64,000 bases of DNA from Actinomycetota bacterium (GCA_003139545.1 PLJC01000018.1:148-64147), one strand, 5' to 3'; counted from the stretch's first letter, positions 1-15,219 are shown. The notes: generated by a model from the letters alone, not told the origin. A program made the numbers and translations.

Positions 1-669
<669 letters not shown>

Positions 670-672
<3 letters not shown>

Positions 673-835
673 TGCCCCTCCCAGTGATAGTCAGTGAGTC
701 CCTGGCGGCTGCAAAGCGGCGCGCTGCTGCGTCCTCAGTCGCGTCCGTAGCCAAAGCTACGAACGCTCCCTGCGTCCTTGCATCGCTTGCTTTTCGCGCG
801 CCAGGAACTCGAGACCATCACTGGAAGGGGCACTA
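670..835. repeat. 166-base foldback (MITE-like) element between atpD and atpC
   Basis: Terminal inverted repeats of 23 bases (670-692 and 813-835) match at 21 of 23 positions. A second 7-base pair lies inside (CCTGGCG 701-707 with CGCCAGG 799-805), and the centre is a hairpin with an 11-base stem (741-751 with 756-766, one mismatch, loop CAAA). The element fills the whole atpD-atpC gap: its first three bases are the atpD stop and it ends one base before the atpC GTG. I see no protein in it and no obvious target-site duplication. It could be a miniature foldback or REP-type element, or an mRNA-processing structure that sets the ratio of beta to epsilon subunit. Confidence 0.75.
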
Positions 836-836
836 G

Positions 837-1265
837 GTGGCACACCCGAAGTTCTCGGTATCGCTCGTCACGCCGGAAGGCTCCGCATTCGAGGGCGAGG
901 CGGAGATGATCATCGTGCCGGGAGCGGCGGGCGAGATCGGCGTGCTCGCGCGGCACGCGCCGCTCGTCGCGATGCTGAACGCCGGCTCGACGCGTGTGTA
1001 CGTCGACATGGACAGCGACCAGATCCAGACGTTCGCAACCGGACCTGGGTTCTTCCAGGTACTCGAGGACCGCGCGATCGCGCTCGTCGACGATGCCGTC
1101 ATCGCGACGGAGATCGACGTCGAGCGTGCGCGGCATCAGCTCGAGGAGGCGCAGGCAGAGCTCGCGAAGGTCGATGCGGGGGATTCCACCGCCGACCGGT
1201 GGCAGCTCGAGCAGCGCATCCGGCACGCCGAGAACCAGCTGAACGTCAGCGGCGCCAGCGGCTAG
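837..1265 (+). CDS. atpC: ATP synthase F1 epsilon subunit
   Basis: Central-stalk subunit that couples rotation to catalysis and inhibits ATP hydrolysis. The 142 residues match the family length: an N-terminal beta-sandwich (roughly residues 1-85, with MIIVPGAAGEIGVLARHAPL typical of the family) and a C-terminal helical hairpin rich in Glu, Ala and Arg (about 88-136). The GTG start at 837 follows the foldback element by one base, so any ribosome binding site must come from the element's right arm (GGAAGGGG at 823-830). It closes the atp operon; a hairpin follows and the next gene is convergent. Confidence 0.95.
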   Translation: MAHPKFSVSLVTPEGSAFEGEAEMIIVPGAAGEIGVLARHAPLVAMLNAGSTRVYVDMDSDQIQTFATGPGFFQVLEDRAIALVDDAVIATEIDVERARHQLEEAQAELAKVDAGDSTADRWQLEQRIRHAENQLNVSGASG

Positions 1266-1308
1266 CTAGCAGACCAAGGCTCACGACTCCGCCACGGAAC
1301 CCGTGCAC

Positions 1309-1350
1309 TCTCGTGCGGGTACCAGGTACCCGAACGTAAGTGTCACGAGA
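1309..1350. terminator. Nested hairpin between convergent atpC and glgP
   Basis: Inner stem CGGGTAC/GTACCCG (1316-1322 with 1326-1332, loop CAG) inside an outer TCTCGTG/CACGAGA pair (1309-1315 with 1344-1350). There is no T-run, as is common in GC-rich actinobacteria. It lies between two convergent stop codons, so it may serve both genes. Confidence 0.55.
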
Positions 1351-1351
1351 C

Positions 1352-3409
1352 TCAGGCGGCGGTGAGCGCGGCCGCGAGGTCGCGGTGCGCCGGGAGGTAC
1401 AGGCGCTCGACGTACTCGCGCACCATGCGGTTCGTGCTGAACTCGGTCCCGAGCTCGGCGATCGAGTGCCGCATCATCTCGACCCACCGCGGCGGCAGGC
1501 CGTTCGCGTCGCGCTCGAAGAACGCGGGCAGCACCTGTTGCTCGAGCACGGCGAAGAGCGCCTCCGCGTCGGCCGTGTCCTGTTCTTCCTCGCTCCGCGT
1601 CGCGTCTTCGTCTCCGATGGCGAAGCCGCGCTCGGGCGTGTAGCCCTCGGCCCACCAGCCGTCGAGGATGGAGCAGTTGAGCACGCCGTTCAGCGCCGCC
1701 TTCATCCCCGACGTGCCTGACGCCTCCATCGGCCGCCGCGGCGTGTTGAGCCAGACGTCCACGCCCTGCACGAGGCGGCGCGCGAGCGTCATCTCGTAGT
1801 CGGGAAGGAACACGACGTGGTGATGTGCGCTCTCGCCGCGCGAGAAGTCGACCACCTGGCGGATGACGTCCTTGCCGCCCTCGTCCGCCGGGTGCGCCTT
1901 GCCGGCGACGACGATCTGCAGCGGGCGATCGGGATCGCCGAGCAGCGCCGCCAGCCGCTCCGGCTGGCTGAGGAGGAGCCCTGCGCGCTTGTACGTCGCG
2001 AACCGCCGCGCGAAGCCGATCGTGAGCGCAGCGGGATCGAGGTCGGGCGCGCCACGCGTGCGCGAGATGAACTCCATGAGGCGTGCCTTCGCCGAGCAGT
2101 GCGCCTCCCAGAGCACGTTCGCCGGGAGTTCGAGCGCACGCTCCAGTTTGGGCGTGTTCGTCCCGAGCATCCCTTCGAGCTCGCCGCCGAGCCACGTGCG
2201 CACGTGCACGCCGTTCGTGATCGACGTGATCGGCACCTCGTCCACCGGGCGGTCCGGCCAGAGGTCGTGCCACATCTCCCGTGAGACGGCGCCGTGGAGC
2301 TTCGAAACGCCGTTCGCATACGCCGACGTCTTCAACGCGAACGGCGTCATCCCGAAGTCCGAGTCTTCCGCGTGCACCTTGCCGAGGGCCTCGAACTCCT
2401 CCCAGGAGAAGCCGCAGCGCTCGACGAGTGGCTCGACGTTCCGCCGCACGAGCCCCGGCTCGAACACCTCGTTTCCGGCCGGCACGGGGGTGTGCGTCGT
2501 GAAGACCGTGGACGCGCGCAGCCGCTCGAGCGCGGCATCGCGGTCGATTCCTTCTTCCTCGACGAGCTCGCGCAGCCGCTCGAGCTGGAAGAACGCCGAG
2601 TGGCCCTCGTTCATGTGGAATACCGTCGGCTCGAGGCCGAGCGCACGCAGCACGCGGACGCCGCCGATGCCGAGCACGAGCTCCTGTCGCAGCCGGTTCT
2701 GCCGGTCGCCGCCGTACAGCGTGTTCGTCACCTCGCGCGCCCAGTCCGGATTGCCCTCCACCTTCGTGTCGAGGAGGTAGAGCGACACGCGACCAACGCA
2801 GGCGCGCCAGACGCTGATGCGCACCGGGACGAGGTTGCCGTCGTCGTCCGCGAGCATCACCTTCGGCGCCATCGGCACGAGCGTGAGCGGCAGCCGGACG
2901 GTGTCGTTGCGCGGATAGCGCTCGACCTGCCGGTCTCCCTCGTCCAGCCTTTGCCGGAAGTAGCCGCGGAAGTAGTTCAGCCCGACGCCGACGAGGGGCA
3001 CGCCCAGCTCCGACGCGGACTTCAGATGGTCCCCGGCGAGCACGCCGAGACCGCCGGAGTAGATCGGGAGGCTCTCGTCCAGCCCGAACTCGGCGGAGAA
3101 ATACGCGACGAGGAAGTCGTCCGGGTGTCCTTCCTGGGTCTCCCACCAGCTGGGGCGCTGGGCCTCGGCGGCGAGCCGCTCTTGCACCCGCCCGAGCCGC
3201 ATCGCGTACTCCGGCGTCAGCGCACGGGCGAGATCTTCGTCCGTCAGCTCGGAGAGGAGCGCCGTCGGGTTGTGCAGGAGCTCGCTGAAACGCCTCCGGT
3301 CGAGCTCCGCGAAGAGCTGGCGAGCGCCCGGCGTCCAGCTGAAGGAGAAGTTGCCTGCGATCTGTGCCAGCGCGGCACGAAGGCTCGCCCCGTCGTGGGC
3401 CTCGGACAT
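1352..3409 (-). CDS. glgP: Alpha-glucan phosphorylase (GT35, short bacterial type)
   Basis: Releases glucose 1-phosphate from glycogen or maltodextrin by phosphorolysis, in the cytoplasm, with pyridoxal phosphate as cofactor. The 685 residues fit the shorter bacterial branch, not the ~800-residue E. coli/animal type. YFSAEFGLDESLPIYSGGLG (about residues 102-121) is the typical N-terminal signature. The PLP lysine is in EASGTSGMKAALNG near residue 569. The ATG start at 3409 lies eight bases downstream of a TAGGGT hexamer, giving a nearly leaderless mRNA. It stands alone, divergent from metH and convergent with atpC; no other glycogen gene is in the window. Confidence 0.93.
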   Translation of the reverse strand: MSEAHDGASLRAALAQIAGNFSFSWTPGARQLFAELDRRRFSELLHNPTALLSELTDEDLARALTPEYAMRLGRVQERLAAEAQRPSWWETQEGHPDDFLVAYFSAEFGLDESLPIYSGGLGVLAGDHLKSASELGVPLVGVGLNYFRGYFRQRLDEGDRQVERYPRNDTVRLPLTLVPMAPKVMLADDDGNLVPVRISVWRACVGRVSLYLLDTKVEGNPDWAREVTNTLYGGDRQNRLRQELVLGIGGVRVLRALGLEPTVFHMNEGHSAFFQLERLRELVEEEGIDRDAALERLRASTVFTTHTPVPAGNEVFEPGLVRRNVEPLVERCGFSWEEFEALGKVHAEDSDFGMTPFALKTSAYANGVSKLHGAVSREMWHDLWPDRPVDEVPITSITNGVHVRTWLGGELEGMLGTNTPKLERALELPANVLWEAHCSAKARLMEFISRTRGAPDLDPAALTIGFARRFATYKRAGLLLSQPERLAALLGDPDRPLQIVVAGKAHPADEGGKDVIRQVVDFSRGESAHHHVVFLPDYEMTLARRLVQGVDVWLNTPRRPMEASGTSGMKAALNGVLNCSILDGWWAEGYTPERGFAIGDEDATRSEEEQDTADAEALFAVLEQQVLPAFFERDANGLPPRWVEMMRHSIAELGTEFSTNRMVREYVERLYLPAHRDLAAALTAA

Positions 3410-3417
3410 CGGGCGGC

Positions 3418-3423
3418 ACCCTA
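3418..3423 (-). promoter_or_regulatory. Probable -10 box of glgP (TAGGGT)
   Basis: On the minus strand TAGGGT is followed by eight bases and then the ATG. No -35 consensus is obvious. Confidence 0.45.
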
Positions 3424-3463
3424 CCGAAGCGACGGTTGGTACCCTTCGGTTACCCGGAGAGAT

Positions 3464-3492
3464 TTGACAGGCAGCTTGGCGACCGGGTTAAC
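3464..3492 (+). promoter_or_regulatory. Candidate metH promoter
   Basis: A perfect TTGACA (3464-3469) is followed after 17 bases by GTTAAC (3487-3492), a weak -10 matching three of six consensus bases. Transcription would start near 3499, leaving a leader of about 64 bases before metH. Confidence 0.45.
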
Positions 3493-3526
3493 AAACGCCT
3501 AAAGAGCCCGTGGGCGCTTCCCCGGC

Positions 3527-3550
3527 GCTCCCGGACCTGAAGGCGGGAGC
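3527..3550 (+). promoter_or_regulatory. Perfect hairpin in the metH leader, next to the ribosome binding site
   Basis: GCTCCCG (3527-3533) pairs perfectly with CGGGAGC (3544-3550) around a 10-base loop. The purine-rich ribosome-binding region (3551-3561) starts directly after it, so the stem could influence initiation. I could not recognise a B12 or SAM riboswitch core here. Confidence 0.4.
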
Positions 3551-3562
3551 GGGAGACGGGAC

Positions 3563-7156
<3,594 letters not shown>

Positions 7157-7176
7157 GAGGTACACGCGTCCATAAC

Positions 7177-7194
7177 CGGGAGACCCACCTCCCG
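7177..7194 (+). terminator. Hairpin downstream of metH
   Basis: CGGGAG (7177-7182) pairs with CTCCCG (7189-7194) around a 6-base loop, 20 bases after the metH stop. No T-run. Confidence 0.45.
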
Positions 7195-7328
7195 CCCCGT
7201 CGGCCTGAGCCTACCCCGGCACTTGATGCGCATGGTCACGAGCGACCGCCGGTTTTGCAACGTTTTCGTTACGTCGCGAGACCTCGGGGAGGATCGGCCG
7301 TGTCGCCCGCTAACCTTGATCTCCGCCC

Positions 7329-9317
7329 GTGCGGACGACGCTGAAGAGAGGAATCGGCCGCGGGGCGGCTGTCAACGGCAACGGTCACGGCGTTCTTCCG
7401 CCGACCGCGATCGAGCCGATGCAGCGCTACCGGCAGCCGGATCCGCCGCGGCGTTCGACGAAGCGGCTGCTCGCGCAGGTCTTCGGCTGGATCCTGATTG
7501 CGCTGATCGTCGTCGTCGCCGGCCTCGGCGGCGGTCTGTACCTGTACTTCCACCAGACGCTGAACGCGCTCGCTCCGCACTCGAAGTCGGTCAAGGAGTC
7601 GACGAAGTTCCTGCATACCGTGCCGCCGTCGCAGCCGGCCACGGCTCTCCTCATCGGCTACGACGCGCGCGCGGGCGTCGACTCGTTCGGCGCGGCGGGG
7701 TCGCGCTCGGACACGATCATGCTCGTCCGCGCCGATCCTCAGCAGAACACGTTGTCCCTCTTCTCGTTTCCGCGCGACCTGGTCGTCCCGATCTACTGCA
7801 AGGACCAGACGACCCCGATCACCACCGACCGCATCAACAGCGCGTGGACGAGCTGCGGGCCTACGGGGACGCTGAACACGGTGGAGAAGCTGACGGGCAT
7901 CAACGTCAACTACTTGATCACGATCGACTTCCACGGTTTCAAGTTGCTCGTCAACAAGTTGCACGGCATCTACATGGACGTCGACCACCGCTACCTGAAC
8001 ACGGTCGGTGGCCCGGGCGGCTACGCGACGATCGACCTCGAGCCCGGCTATCAGAAGCTCAACGGCCAGCAGGCGCTCGACTTCGTGCGCTTCCGGCATA
8101 CGGACAGCGACCTCTACCGCGTCGCTCGCCAGCAGCTGTTCATCGAGGCGCTCAAGGACCGGCTCTCGACGGGCGTCTCGATCTTCCAGATCCCGAAGCT
8201 GATCGGTGCGCTCAAGGGCAGCGTCGAGATCGGCAGTGGGAACTGCGCCACCTGCCCGCCGAGCTTCTCCGAGATCGAGTCGTACGCGGGCCTCGCGTAC
8301 AAGCTGCCGCCGGGCCACCTGTTCCGCGTCGCGCTGCAGAATCTGCAGCCGTACGGGATCGCAAACGCCGAGTTGATCGCGCAGACGGCGGACATCCAGA
8401 CCGCGGTGACCTCGTTCGAGAATCCCGACGTGACGCAGGCGGTGCGCTCGACCGACGCCGCGCTCGGACGCAAGGCCAAGCTGCCGAAGGGGCCGCCGCT
8501 CAAGTCCAGCCAGATCTCGACGGTCGTCCTCAACGGGACGACGACCCCGGGGCTTGCGCGCGACACGTCATACAAGCTGTCGGTGGCCGGCTTCCATACC
8601 GTCCAACTGCCGGCGAACGTGCTCGCCGACGCGCCGAGCCAGGGCTACTACGGGACGACCGTCTACTACGACGCCGTGCAGGCGAACGCGAAGCAGGCGG
8701 CGCGCGAGCTGAAGACGGCGTTCGGCGCGCATACGACGATCGCGCCGCTGCCGCCCGAGCTTTCCGGGTACGCGCAACAGGCGGGGAATCCGCTGACCGT
8801 GATCGTCGTCGGCTCGAGCTTCACCGGACAGCTCAACAATCCGCAGGCGCATGTGGCGCCAACCCCGCCGCACCAGACGGCGGCGGTGCGCAGCGAGGCG
8901 AGCCTGACGACGTACTCGCTCGAGCAGGTTCGGTCGAAGGTGCCGTTCCGCGTCCTCGTCCCCACGTCGGTGGAGCAGAGCTCGCGGCTGGCCTACCTCG
9001 ACCCGGTGCGGGCCTTCAAGCCGATCCCGTATCACCATGAGCTGGCGCTGACCTTCGTGACCGGGGCGGGCAACGTCTACTGGCAGGTGATCGAGACCGA
9101 CTGGACAGACGCGCCGGTGCTCCGCCACCCGACGTCGTTCGTGCACATCGCCGGCCGGACGTACCGGCTCTACACGACCGGCGGGAACATCCACATGATC
9201 GTTCTGCGGCAGGGCGGGGCGAGCTACTGGGTCGTGAACACGCTTCGGGACGAGCTCTCGAACGAGACGATGATCGCCATCGCGAAGGGCCTGCAGCCTC
9301 TCGCGAAGGCGCACTAG
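7329..9317 (+). CDS. LytR-CpsA-Psr (LCP) family cell-wall polymer ligase with LytR_C domain
   Basis: Membrane-anchored enzyme of the family that attaches lipid-linked glycopolymers to peptidoglycan on the outer face. The 662 residues show a cytoplasmic arginine-rich start, one membrane helix (about 45-70, GWILIALIVVVAGLGGG), the LCP catalytic domain (about 100-300) with conserved acidic and arginine motifs TALLIGYDARAG, RSDTIMLVRAD, SFPRDLVVPI and FVRFRHTDSD, then a LytR_C-like domain (about 390-490) and a further region of about 150 residues I do not recognise. The start is GTG; TAACCT lies 12 bases before it. UDP-glucose dehydrogenase follows nine bases later, consistent with polymer synthesis and attachment as a shared task. 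Confidence 0.9.
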   Translation: MRTTLKRGIGRGAAVNGNGHGVLPPTAIEPMQRYRQPDPPRRSTKRLLAQVFGWILIALIVVVAGLGGGLYLYFHQTLNALAPHSKSVKESTKFLHTVPPSQPATALLIGYDARAGVDSFGAAGSRSDTIMLVRADPQQNTLSLFSFPRDLVVPIYCKDQTTPITTDRINSAWTSCGPTGTLNTVEKLTGINVNYLITIDFHGFKLLVNKLHGIYMDVDHRYLNTVGGPGGYATIDLEPGYQKLNGQQALDFVRFRHTDSDLYRVARQQLFIEALKDRLSTGVSIFQIPKLIGALKGSVEIGSGNCATCPPSFSEIESYAGLAYKLPPGHLFRVALQNLQPYGIANAELIAQTADIQTAVTSFENPDVTQAVRSTDAALGRKAKLPKGPPLKSSQISTVVLNGTTTPGLARDTSYKLSVAGFHTVQLPANVLADAPSQGYYGTTVYYDAVQANAKQAARELKTAFGAHTTIAPLPPELSGYAQQAGNPLTVIVVGSSFTGQLNNPQAHVAPTPPHQTAAVRSEASLTTYSLEQVRSKVPFRVLVPTSVEQSSRLAYLDPVRAFKPIPYHHELALTFVTGAGNVYWQVIETDWTDAPVLRHPTSFVHIAGRTYRLYTTGGNIHMIVLRQGGASYWVVNTLRDELSNETMIAIAKGLQPLAKAH

Positions 9318-9320
9318 GCT
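9315..9320 (+). promoter_or_regulatory. -10 box for a leaderless ugd transcript (TAGGCT)
   Basis: TAGGCT is followed by exactly six bases and the GTG at 9327. Its first three bases are the stop codon of the LCP gene. Confidence 0.5.
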
Positions 9321-9326
9321 AGCTCT

Positions 9327-10628
9327 GTGGCAAAGATCGGAATGTTCGGCGCCGGCTACGTCGGCCTCGTCACCGGTGCCTGCTTCGCCGATCTGGGGCA
9401 CGACGTCGTGATCCGCGACATCCTCCCGCAGCGGATCGAGCGGCTTCAGGCCGGCGAGGTGCCGATCTACGAGCCCGGCCTCGAGGACGTCCTCGCCCGC
9501 AACCGCGACCGGCTCCACTTCACGCTCGACGTGGCGGATGCGGTCGACGGCGCCGACTTCCTCTACGTCGCCGTCGGGACGCCGCCGACCGAGTCCGGCG
9601 ACGCCGATCTCGCCGCCGTGTGGTCGGTCGTCGACGAGCTGCCGGTCGACGTGCCCGGGCGGCCGATCGTGGTGATGAAGAGCACGGTTCCCGTTGGGAC
9701 GGGCAAGCACGTCCGCGCGCGCCTCGACGCGCGCGGCCTCTCGCACGTCGGCTACGTCTCGAACCCGGAGTTCCTCGCCGAGGGGAGCGCCGTCGCCGAC
9801 TTCAAGAGCCCGGACAGGATCGTCGTCGGTGCGTTCGAACCGGGTGACGCCGATCGCGTCGTCGAGCTTTTCGACGGCATCGACGGGCAGATCGTGCGAA
9901 CTGACGTCCCGTCGGCCGAGCTCGTGAAGCTCGCCTCGAACGCATTCCTGTCCACGCGTATCAGCTTCATCAACGAGATCGCGAACGTGTGCGAGCTTGT
10001 CGGTGCCGACGTCGTCGACGTCGCGAAGGGCGTCGGCCTCGACCATCGGCTCGGCCCGCACTTTCTTCGCGCAGGCATTGGCTTCGGGGGCTCATGCTTT
10101 CCAAAGGACGTGAGCGCGCTCAAGCAGCTCGCCGGCAACGAGGGTTACCCGTTCATGCTCCTGCATGCGGTGTGGGAGGTGAACGAGCTCCAGAAGCGAC
10201 GCGTCGTGCAGAAGCTGCAGAAGCACCTCGGCCCCCTCCGCGGTAAGAAGATCGCGCTCCTCGGTCTCGCGTTCAAGCCCAACACCGACGACATGCGCGA
10301 AGCGCCGAGCCGCGTGATCGCCTACCGGCTGCTCGCCGAGGGCGCGACGGTCCGCGCGTGGGACCCGGTCGCGCACCCGGACGACCTCGTCGGCATCGAG
10401 CTCTGCGACACCGTCCTCGAAACGGTGCGCGACGCCGACGCTGCCGTCATCGTCACCGAGTGGCCCGAGCTCGCGACGCTCGCGTCTCCCGAAGTGCGCG
10501 ACGCGATGGCGCGCCCGCTGATCATCGACGGACGCAACCTCCTCGATCCGGAAGCCACGCAGGCGGCCGGGTTCGCGTATGAGGGGATCGGCCGCCCGCG
10601 CCACGCTTCGCCGGTCGCAACCGCCTGA
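9327..10628 (+). CDS. ugd: UDP-glucose 6-dehydrogenase
   Basis: Oxidises UDP-glucose twice with NAD to UDP-glucuronate, a precursor of acidic surface polysaccharide. The 433 residues have the N-terminal NAD-binding Rossmann fold (GAGYVGLVTG, residues 7-16), the central domain with NPEFLAEG near 146, and the catalytic cysteine in GFGGSCFPKD (about 252-261), followed by the UDP-binding C-terminal domain (GLAFKPNTDDMREAPS). Start is GTG. Its TGA overlaps the ATG of the following nucleotidyltransferase by one base, so the two are probably co-translated. Confidence 0.93.
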   Translation: MAKIGMFGAGYVGLVTGACFADLGHDVVIRDILPQRIERLQAGEVPIYEPGLEDVLARNRDRLHFTLDVADAVDGADFLYVAVGTPPTESGDADLAAVWSVVDELPVDVPGRPIVVMKSTVPVGTGKHVRARLDARGLSHVGYVSNPEFLAEGSAVADFKSPDRIVVGAFEPGDADRVVELFDGIDGQIVRTDVPSAELVKLASNAFLSTRISFINEIANVCELVGADVVDVAKGVGLDHRLGPHFLRAGIGFGGSCFPKDVSALKQLAGNEGYPFMLLHAVWEVNELQKRRVVQKLQKHLGPLRGKKIALLGLAFKPNTDDMREAPSRVIAYRLLAEGATVRAWDPVAHPDDLVGIELCDTVLETVRDADAAVIVTEWPELATLASPEVRDAMARPLIIDGRNLLDPEATQAAGFAYEGIGRPRHASPVATA

Positions 10629-11335
10629 TGGAGGCGTTGGTCCTTGCGGGCGGCAAGGCAGAGCGGATGGGGGAGGCGGCGCAGGGGCTGCCGAAGCCGC
10701 TCGTCCCCGTCGCCGGCTTCCCGCTCGCCGAGTACACGGTTGGCCGCCTCGTCACCGCCGGCGTCACGCGGGTGATCGTCGCCTGCCGCGCCGGCCAGGA
10801 GGAGGTGTTCGTGAATGCGCTCGCCGGCCTCGGGGCCGAGATCGAGCCGGTGGGGGAGCCGGAGCCGCTCGGCCGCGGTGGCGGCCTCCGCCTCGCCGCG
10901 TCGCGGCGCAAGGAGACCGGGACGGTGCTGGCGCTGAACGGCGACGAGCTGCTCGACGTCGACTTCGCCGCGCTCTACGAGGATCACGAGCGCTCCGGCG
11001 CCGCTGCGACGATCGTCGTCTCTCAGGTCCGGTCGCCGTTCGGCGTCGTCTCGATCGAGGACGACGGCAGCATCACCGGCTTCCGCGAGGCGCCGCTTCT
11101 GTCCGACTGGGTCAACTCCGGGGTCTATGCGCTCGGCGAGGAGGCGCTGGCGCGCCTACCCGAACGCGGCGATCACGAGCAGACGACGTTCCCCGAGCTG
11201 GCGGCCGAGGGCAAACTCCGCGGCCATCGCCACCGCGGCGTCTGGCTCACCGTGAACACGCCCAAGGACTTGCGCACGGCGGAGGAGTTCATCGCCGCGC
11301 ATCCCGACTGGAAACCGCAGAGAATCCTTCCGTGA
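10628..11335 (+). CDS. Sugar-1-phosphate nucleotidyltransferase
   Basis: Makes a nucleotide-activated sugar from NTP and a sugar 1-phosphate. The 235-residue protein is a single NTP_transferase domain: ALVLAGGKAERM near the start is the glycine-rich nucleotide loop with its basic residue, GLPKPLVPVAGFPL binds the sugar phosphate, and LNGDELLDVDF (near 103) holds the metal-binding acid. The family's left-handed beta-helix extension is absent. The exact sugar cannot be read from sequence; mannose or glucose 1-phosphate is plausible given ugd upstream and a mannose-isomerase-like cupin downstream. It overlaps both neighbours. Confidence 0.85.
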   Translation: MEALVLAGGKAERMGEAAQGLPKPLVPVAGFPLAEYTVGRLVTAGVTRVIVACRAGQEEVFVNALAGLGAEIEPVGEPEPLGRGGGLRLAASRRKETGTVLALNGDELLDVDFAALYEDHERSGAAATIVVSQVRSPFGVVSIEDDGSITGFREAPLLSDWVNSGVYALGEEALARLPERGDHEQTTFPELAAEGKLRGHRHRGVWLTVNTPKDLRTAEEFIAAHPDWKPQRILP

Positions 11336-11742
11336 GCGTCGACTCACCGAACTACGAGAGCCTCGACGCCTGGTCGTTCGAGCCGCGCCGGGTGGAGAAG
11401 CCCTGGGGCTGGGAGCTCATCTGGGCGCACACCGAGGCGTACGTCGGGAAGCTGCTCTTCGTTCGCGCCGGCCAGTCGCTCAGCCTGCAGTTCCATCGCG
11501 AGAAGGACGAGAGCTGGTACGTCGAGAGCGGACGCGCGAAGCTCGAGCTGGGGGACACCGGCGACGCCGTGCTCAAGCGCGAGGTCGTCTCGGCCGGGGC
11601 GTGCTTCCACTACCGTCCGGGCACCGTTCACCGCGTGACGGCGCTCGAGGACACGACCATCATCGAGGTCTCGACCCCGCAGCTGGACGACGTCGTCCGC
11701 CTCGAGGACGCGTACGGTCGCGCAGGCACGAGCGAACCTTGA
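11332..11742 (+). CDS. Cupin, mannose-6-phosphate isomerase type II-like
   Basis: A 136-residue single cupin domain. KPWGWELIW near residue 21, the metal-site motif LQFHREKDESWYVESG and the second motif YRPGTVHRVTALEDTTIIEV resemble the C-terminal isomerase half of bifunctional mannose phosphate isomerase/guanylyltransferases. A separate nucleotidyltransferase gene lies directly upstream, so the two halves are split here. The GTG at 11332 overlaps the upstream stop as GTGA; a longer upstream extension of this frame is only a shadow of the nucleotidyltransferase gene. Isomerase activity is inferred; many such cupins act on other sugar phosphates. Confidence 0.8.
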   Translation: MSVDSPNYESLDAWSFEPRRVEKPWGWELIWAHTEAYVGKLLFVRAGQSLSLQFHREKDESWYVESGRAKLELGDTGDAVLKREVVSAGACFHYRPGTVHRVTALEDTTIIEVSTPQLDDVVRLEDAYGRAGTSEP

Positions 11743-11759
11743 CACGAATGTGTTAGGGT
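11742..11759 (+). promoter_or_regulatory. Palindrome and -10 box in front of the MerR-type gene
   Basis: ACAC-GAAT-GTGT (11742-11753) abuts a TAGGGT hexamer (11754-11759), which lies seven bases before the GTG start. A TTGACA at 11739-11744 is only nine bases from TAGGGT, too near to act as its -35. The palindrome is a candidate operator. Confidence 0.5.
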
Positions 11760-11766
11760 TGCGGCA

Positions 11767-14133
<2,367 letters not shown>

Positions 14134-14150
14134 CGTCACACTTCCGCGGT

Positions 14151-14156
14151 TAGCGT
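14151..14156 (+). promoter_or_regulatory. -10 box for a leaderless comF transcript (TAGCGT)
   Basis: TAGCGT, then six bases, then the GTG at 14163. Confidence 0.45.
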
Positions 14157-14162
14157 CGTGGC

Positions 14163-14825
14163 GTGCTCGATGTGCTGCTGCCGAGGCGCTGCCTCGTCTG
14201 CGGTGCGGCCGCCACCCACCTGTGCGCCGCCTGTCGTGACGGCCTGCCGCGGATCGACCCGCCGTGGTGCGACCGCTGCGGTGCGCCGACGGAATGGCCG
14301 GTGCAGCGCTGCCGCGAGTGCTCGGGCCGACGGCTCGCCTTCACCCGGGCTCGAGCGGCAGTCGCGTACGACGACGCGGTGCGCAAGATCGTGGCCGGCT
14401 GGAAGGAGCGCGGGCTGCGCCGGCTCGCGGACGATGCGGCAGCGATCGTCGTCGAGCGCATCCCGCTGCCGGAGGCAGACGTCGTGACGTTCGTCCCGGC
14501 AGACCGTCGTCGGCAGGGCGAGCGCGGCCACCATCCCGCGGAACGGCTCGCGCGCGCCCTGGGCGAGCGCTGGCAGCTGCCGTGCCGCTCACTCGTCGTG
14601 CGAGTGAGGGAGACGGAGCGGCAGCGGGGGCTCGCTCTCGCCGACCGTCGCCGCAACGTCGCCGGCGCGTTTGCCGCGCGCCCGGTGACGGGCGAGGTGC
14701 TGCTCGTCGACGACGTGTACACGAGCGGCGCCACCGTCTCGGCAGCGGCTGCGGCGCTCCGCGCTTCCGGCGCGGCACATGTGAATGTGGTGAGTTTCGC
14801 CCGCGCGGTTCGGACCCGCGGATAA
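14163..14825 (+). CDS. comF: ComF-like phosphoribosyltransferase family protein
   Basis: A 220-residue protein with an N-terminal zinc finger (cysteine pairs in RRCLVCG, HLCAAC, WCDRCG and CRECSG, residues 9-59) and a C-terminal phosphoribosyltransferase fold whose PRPP loop is VLLVDDVYTSGATVSAAAAA (about 179-198). ComF helps single-stranded DNA uptake in naturally competent bacteria, but the gene is widespread in actinobacteria where its role is unclear; no other competence gene is in the window. Start is GTG with a -10 box six bases upstream. Confidence 0.85.
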   Translation: MLDVLLPRRCLVCGAAATHLCAACRDGLPRIDPPWCDRCGAPTEWPVQRCRECSGRRLAFTRARAAVAYDDAVRKIVAGWKERGLRRLADDAAAIVVERIPLPEADVVTFVPADRRRQGERGHHPAERLARALGERWQLPCRSLVVRVRETERQRGLALADRRRNVAGAFAARPVTGEVLLVDDVYTSGATVSAAAAALRASGAAHVNVVSFARAVRTRG

Positions 14826-14862
14826 GGTAAGAGAGCCAGATTCGGCGACCGGAGGAGGCAGG

Positions 14863-15219
14863 ATGGAGCTTCATGTCAAGGGCAAGAATCTCCAGGTGAG
14901 CGACGCCATCAGGAGCTATGCCGAGCGCAAGCTGAGCAAGCTCGACAAGCAGGTGAGCAAGCCCGTGCGCGTCGAGCTCGAGCTTGCGGTGGAGAAGAAC
15001 CCCTCCATCGCTGCGAACCAGGTGGCGGAGGCGACCGTCTGGCTCAAAGGACACACGCTGCGCGCGCGCGAAGCGACGCGCGACATGAAGCTGTCGATCG
15101 ACGAGCTGACCGAGAAGCTCCTGCGGCAGGTCAAGGACGAGCGCGAGCGCAAGGCGTCCAAACGGAAGATCGACAAGCACGCGCTGGACGCCGACGACGC
15201 CGCAACGCCCGACGTTTGA
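14863..15219 (+). CDS. hpf: Ribosome hibernation promoting factor, short form
   Basis: Binds the 30S subunit and silences ribosomes in stress or stationary phase. The 118 residues cover the conserved beta-alpha-beta domain (MELHVKGKNLQVSDAIRSYA; VRVELELAVEKNP) followed by a charged helix rich in Lys and Arg. The long-form C-terminal dimerisation domain, usual in actinobacteria, is missing. The start has a strong ribosome binding site (GGAGGAGG, 14851-14858). The next gene starts in a TTGA overlap with its stop. Confidence 0.88.
   Translation: MELHVKGKNLQVSDAIRSYAERKLSKLDKQVSKPVRVELELAVEKNPSIAANQVAEATVWLKGHTLRAREATRDMKLSIDELTEKLLRQVKDERERKASKRKIDKHALDADDAATPDV

Noticed and set aside
3424..3562. 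Cobalamin or SAM riboswitch before metH
   Set aside because: The leader is too short for a cobalamin aptamer and I could not find the conserved core of either type.
10579..11331. Apparent N-terminal extension of the cupin gene, and likewise 36263-36928 before the aldehyde dehydrogenase and 15640-15795 before secA
   Set aside because: These lie in another frame of well-defined upstream genes and read as low-complexity Arg/Gly/Ala sequence; the true starts are the GTGA overlaps or the ATG next to the conserved domain.
11739..11744. TTGACA as -35 box of the merR-type gene
   Set aside because: It is only nine bases from the TAGGGT hexamer, far from the 16-19 needed; it is more likely part of the operator palindrome.
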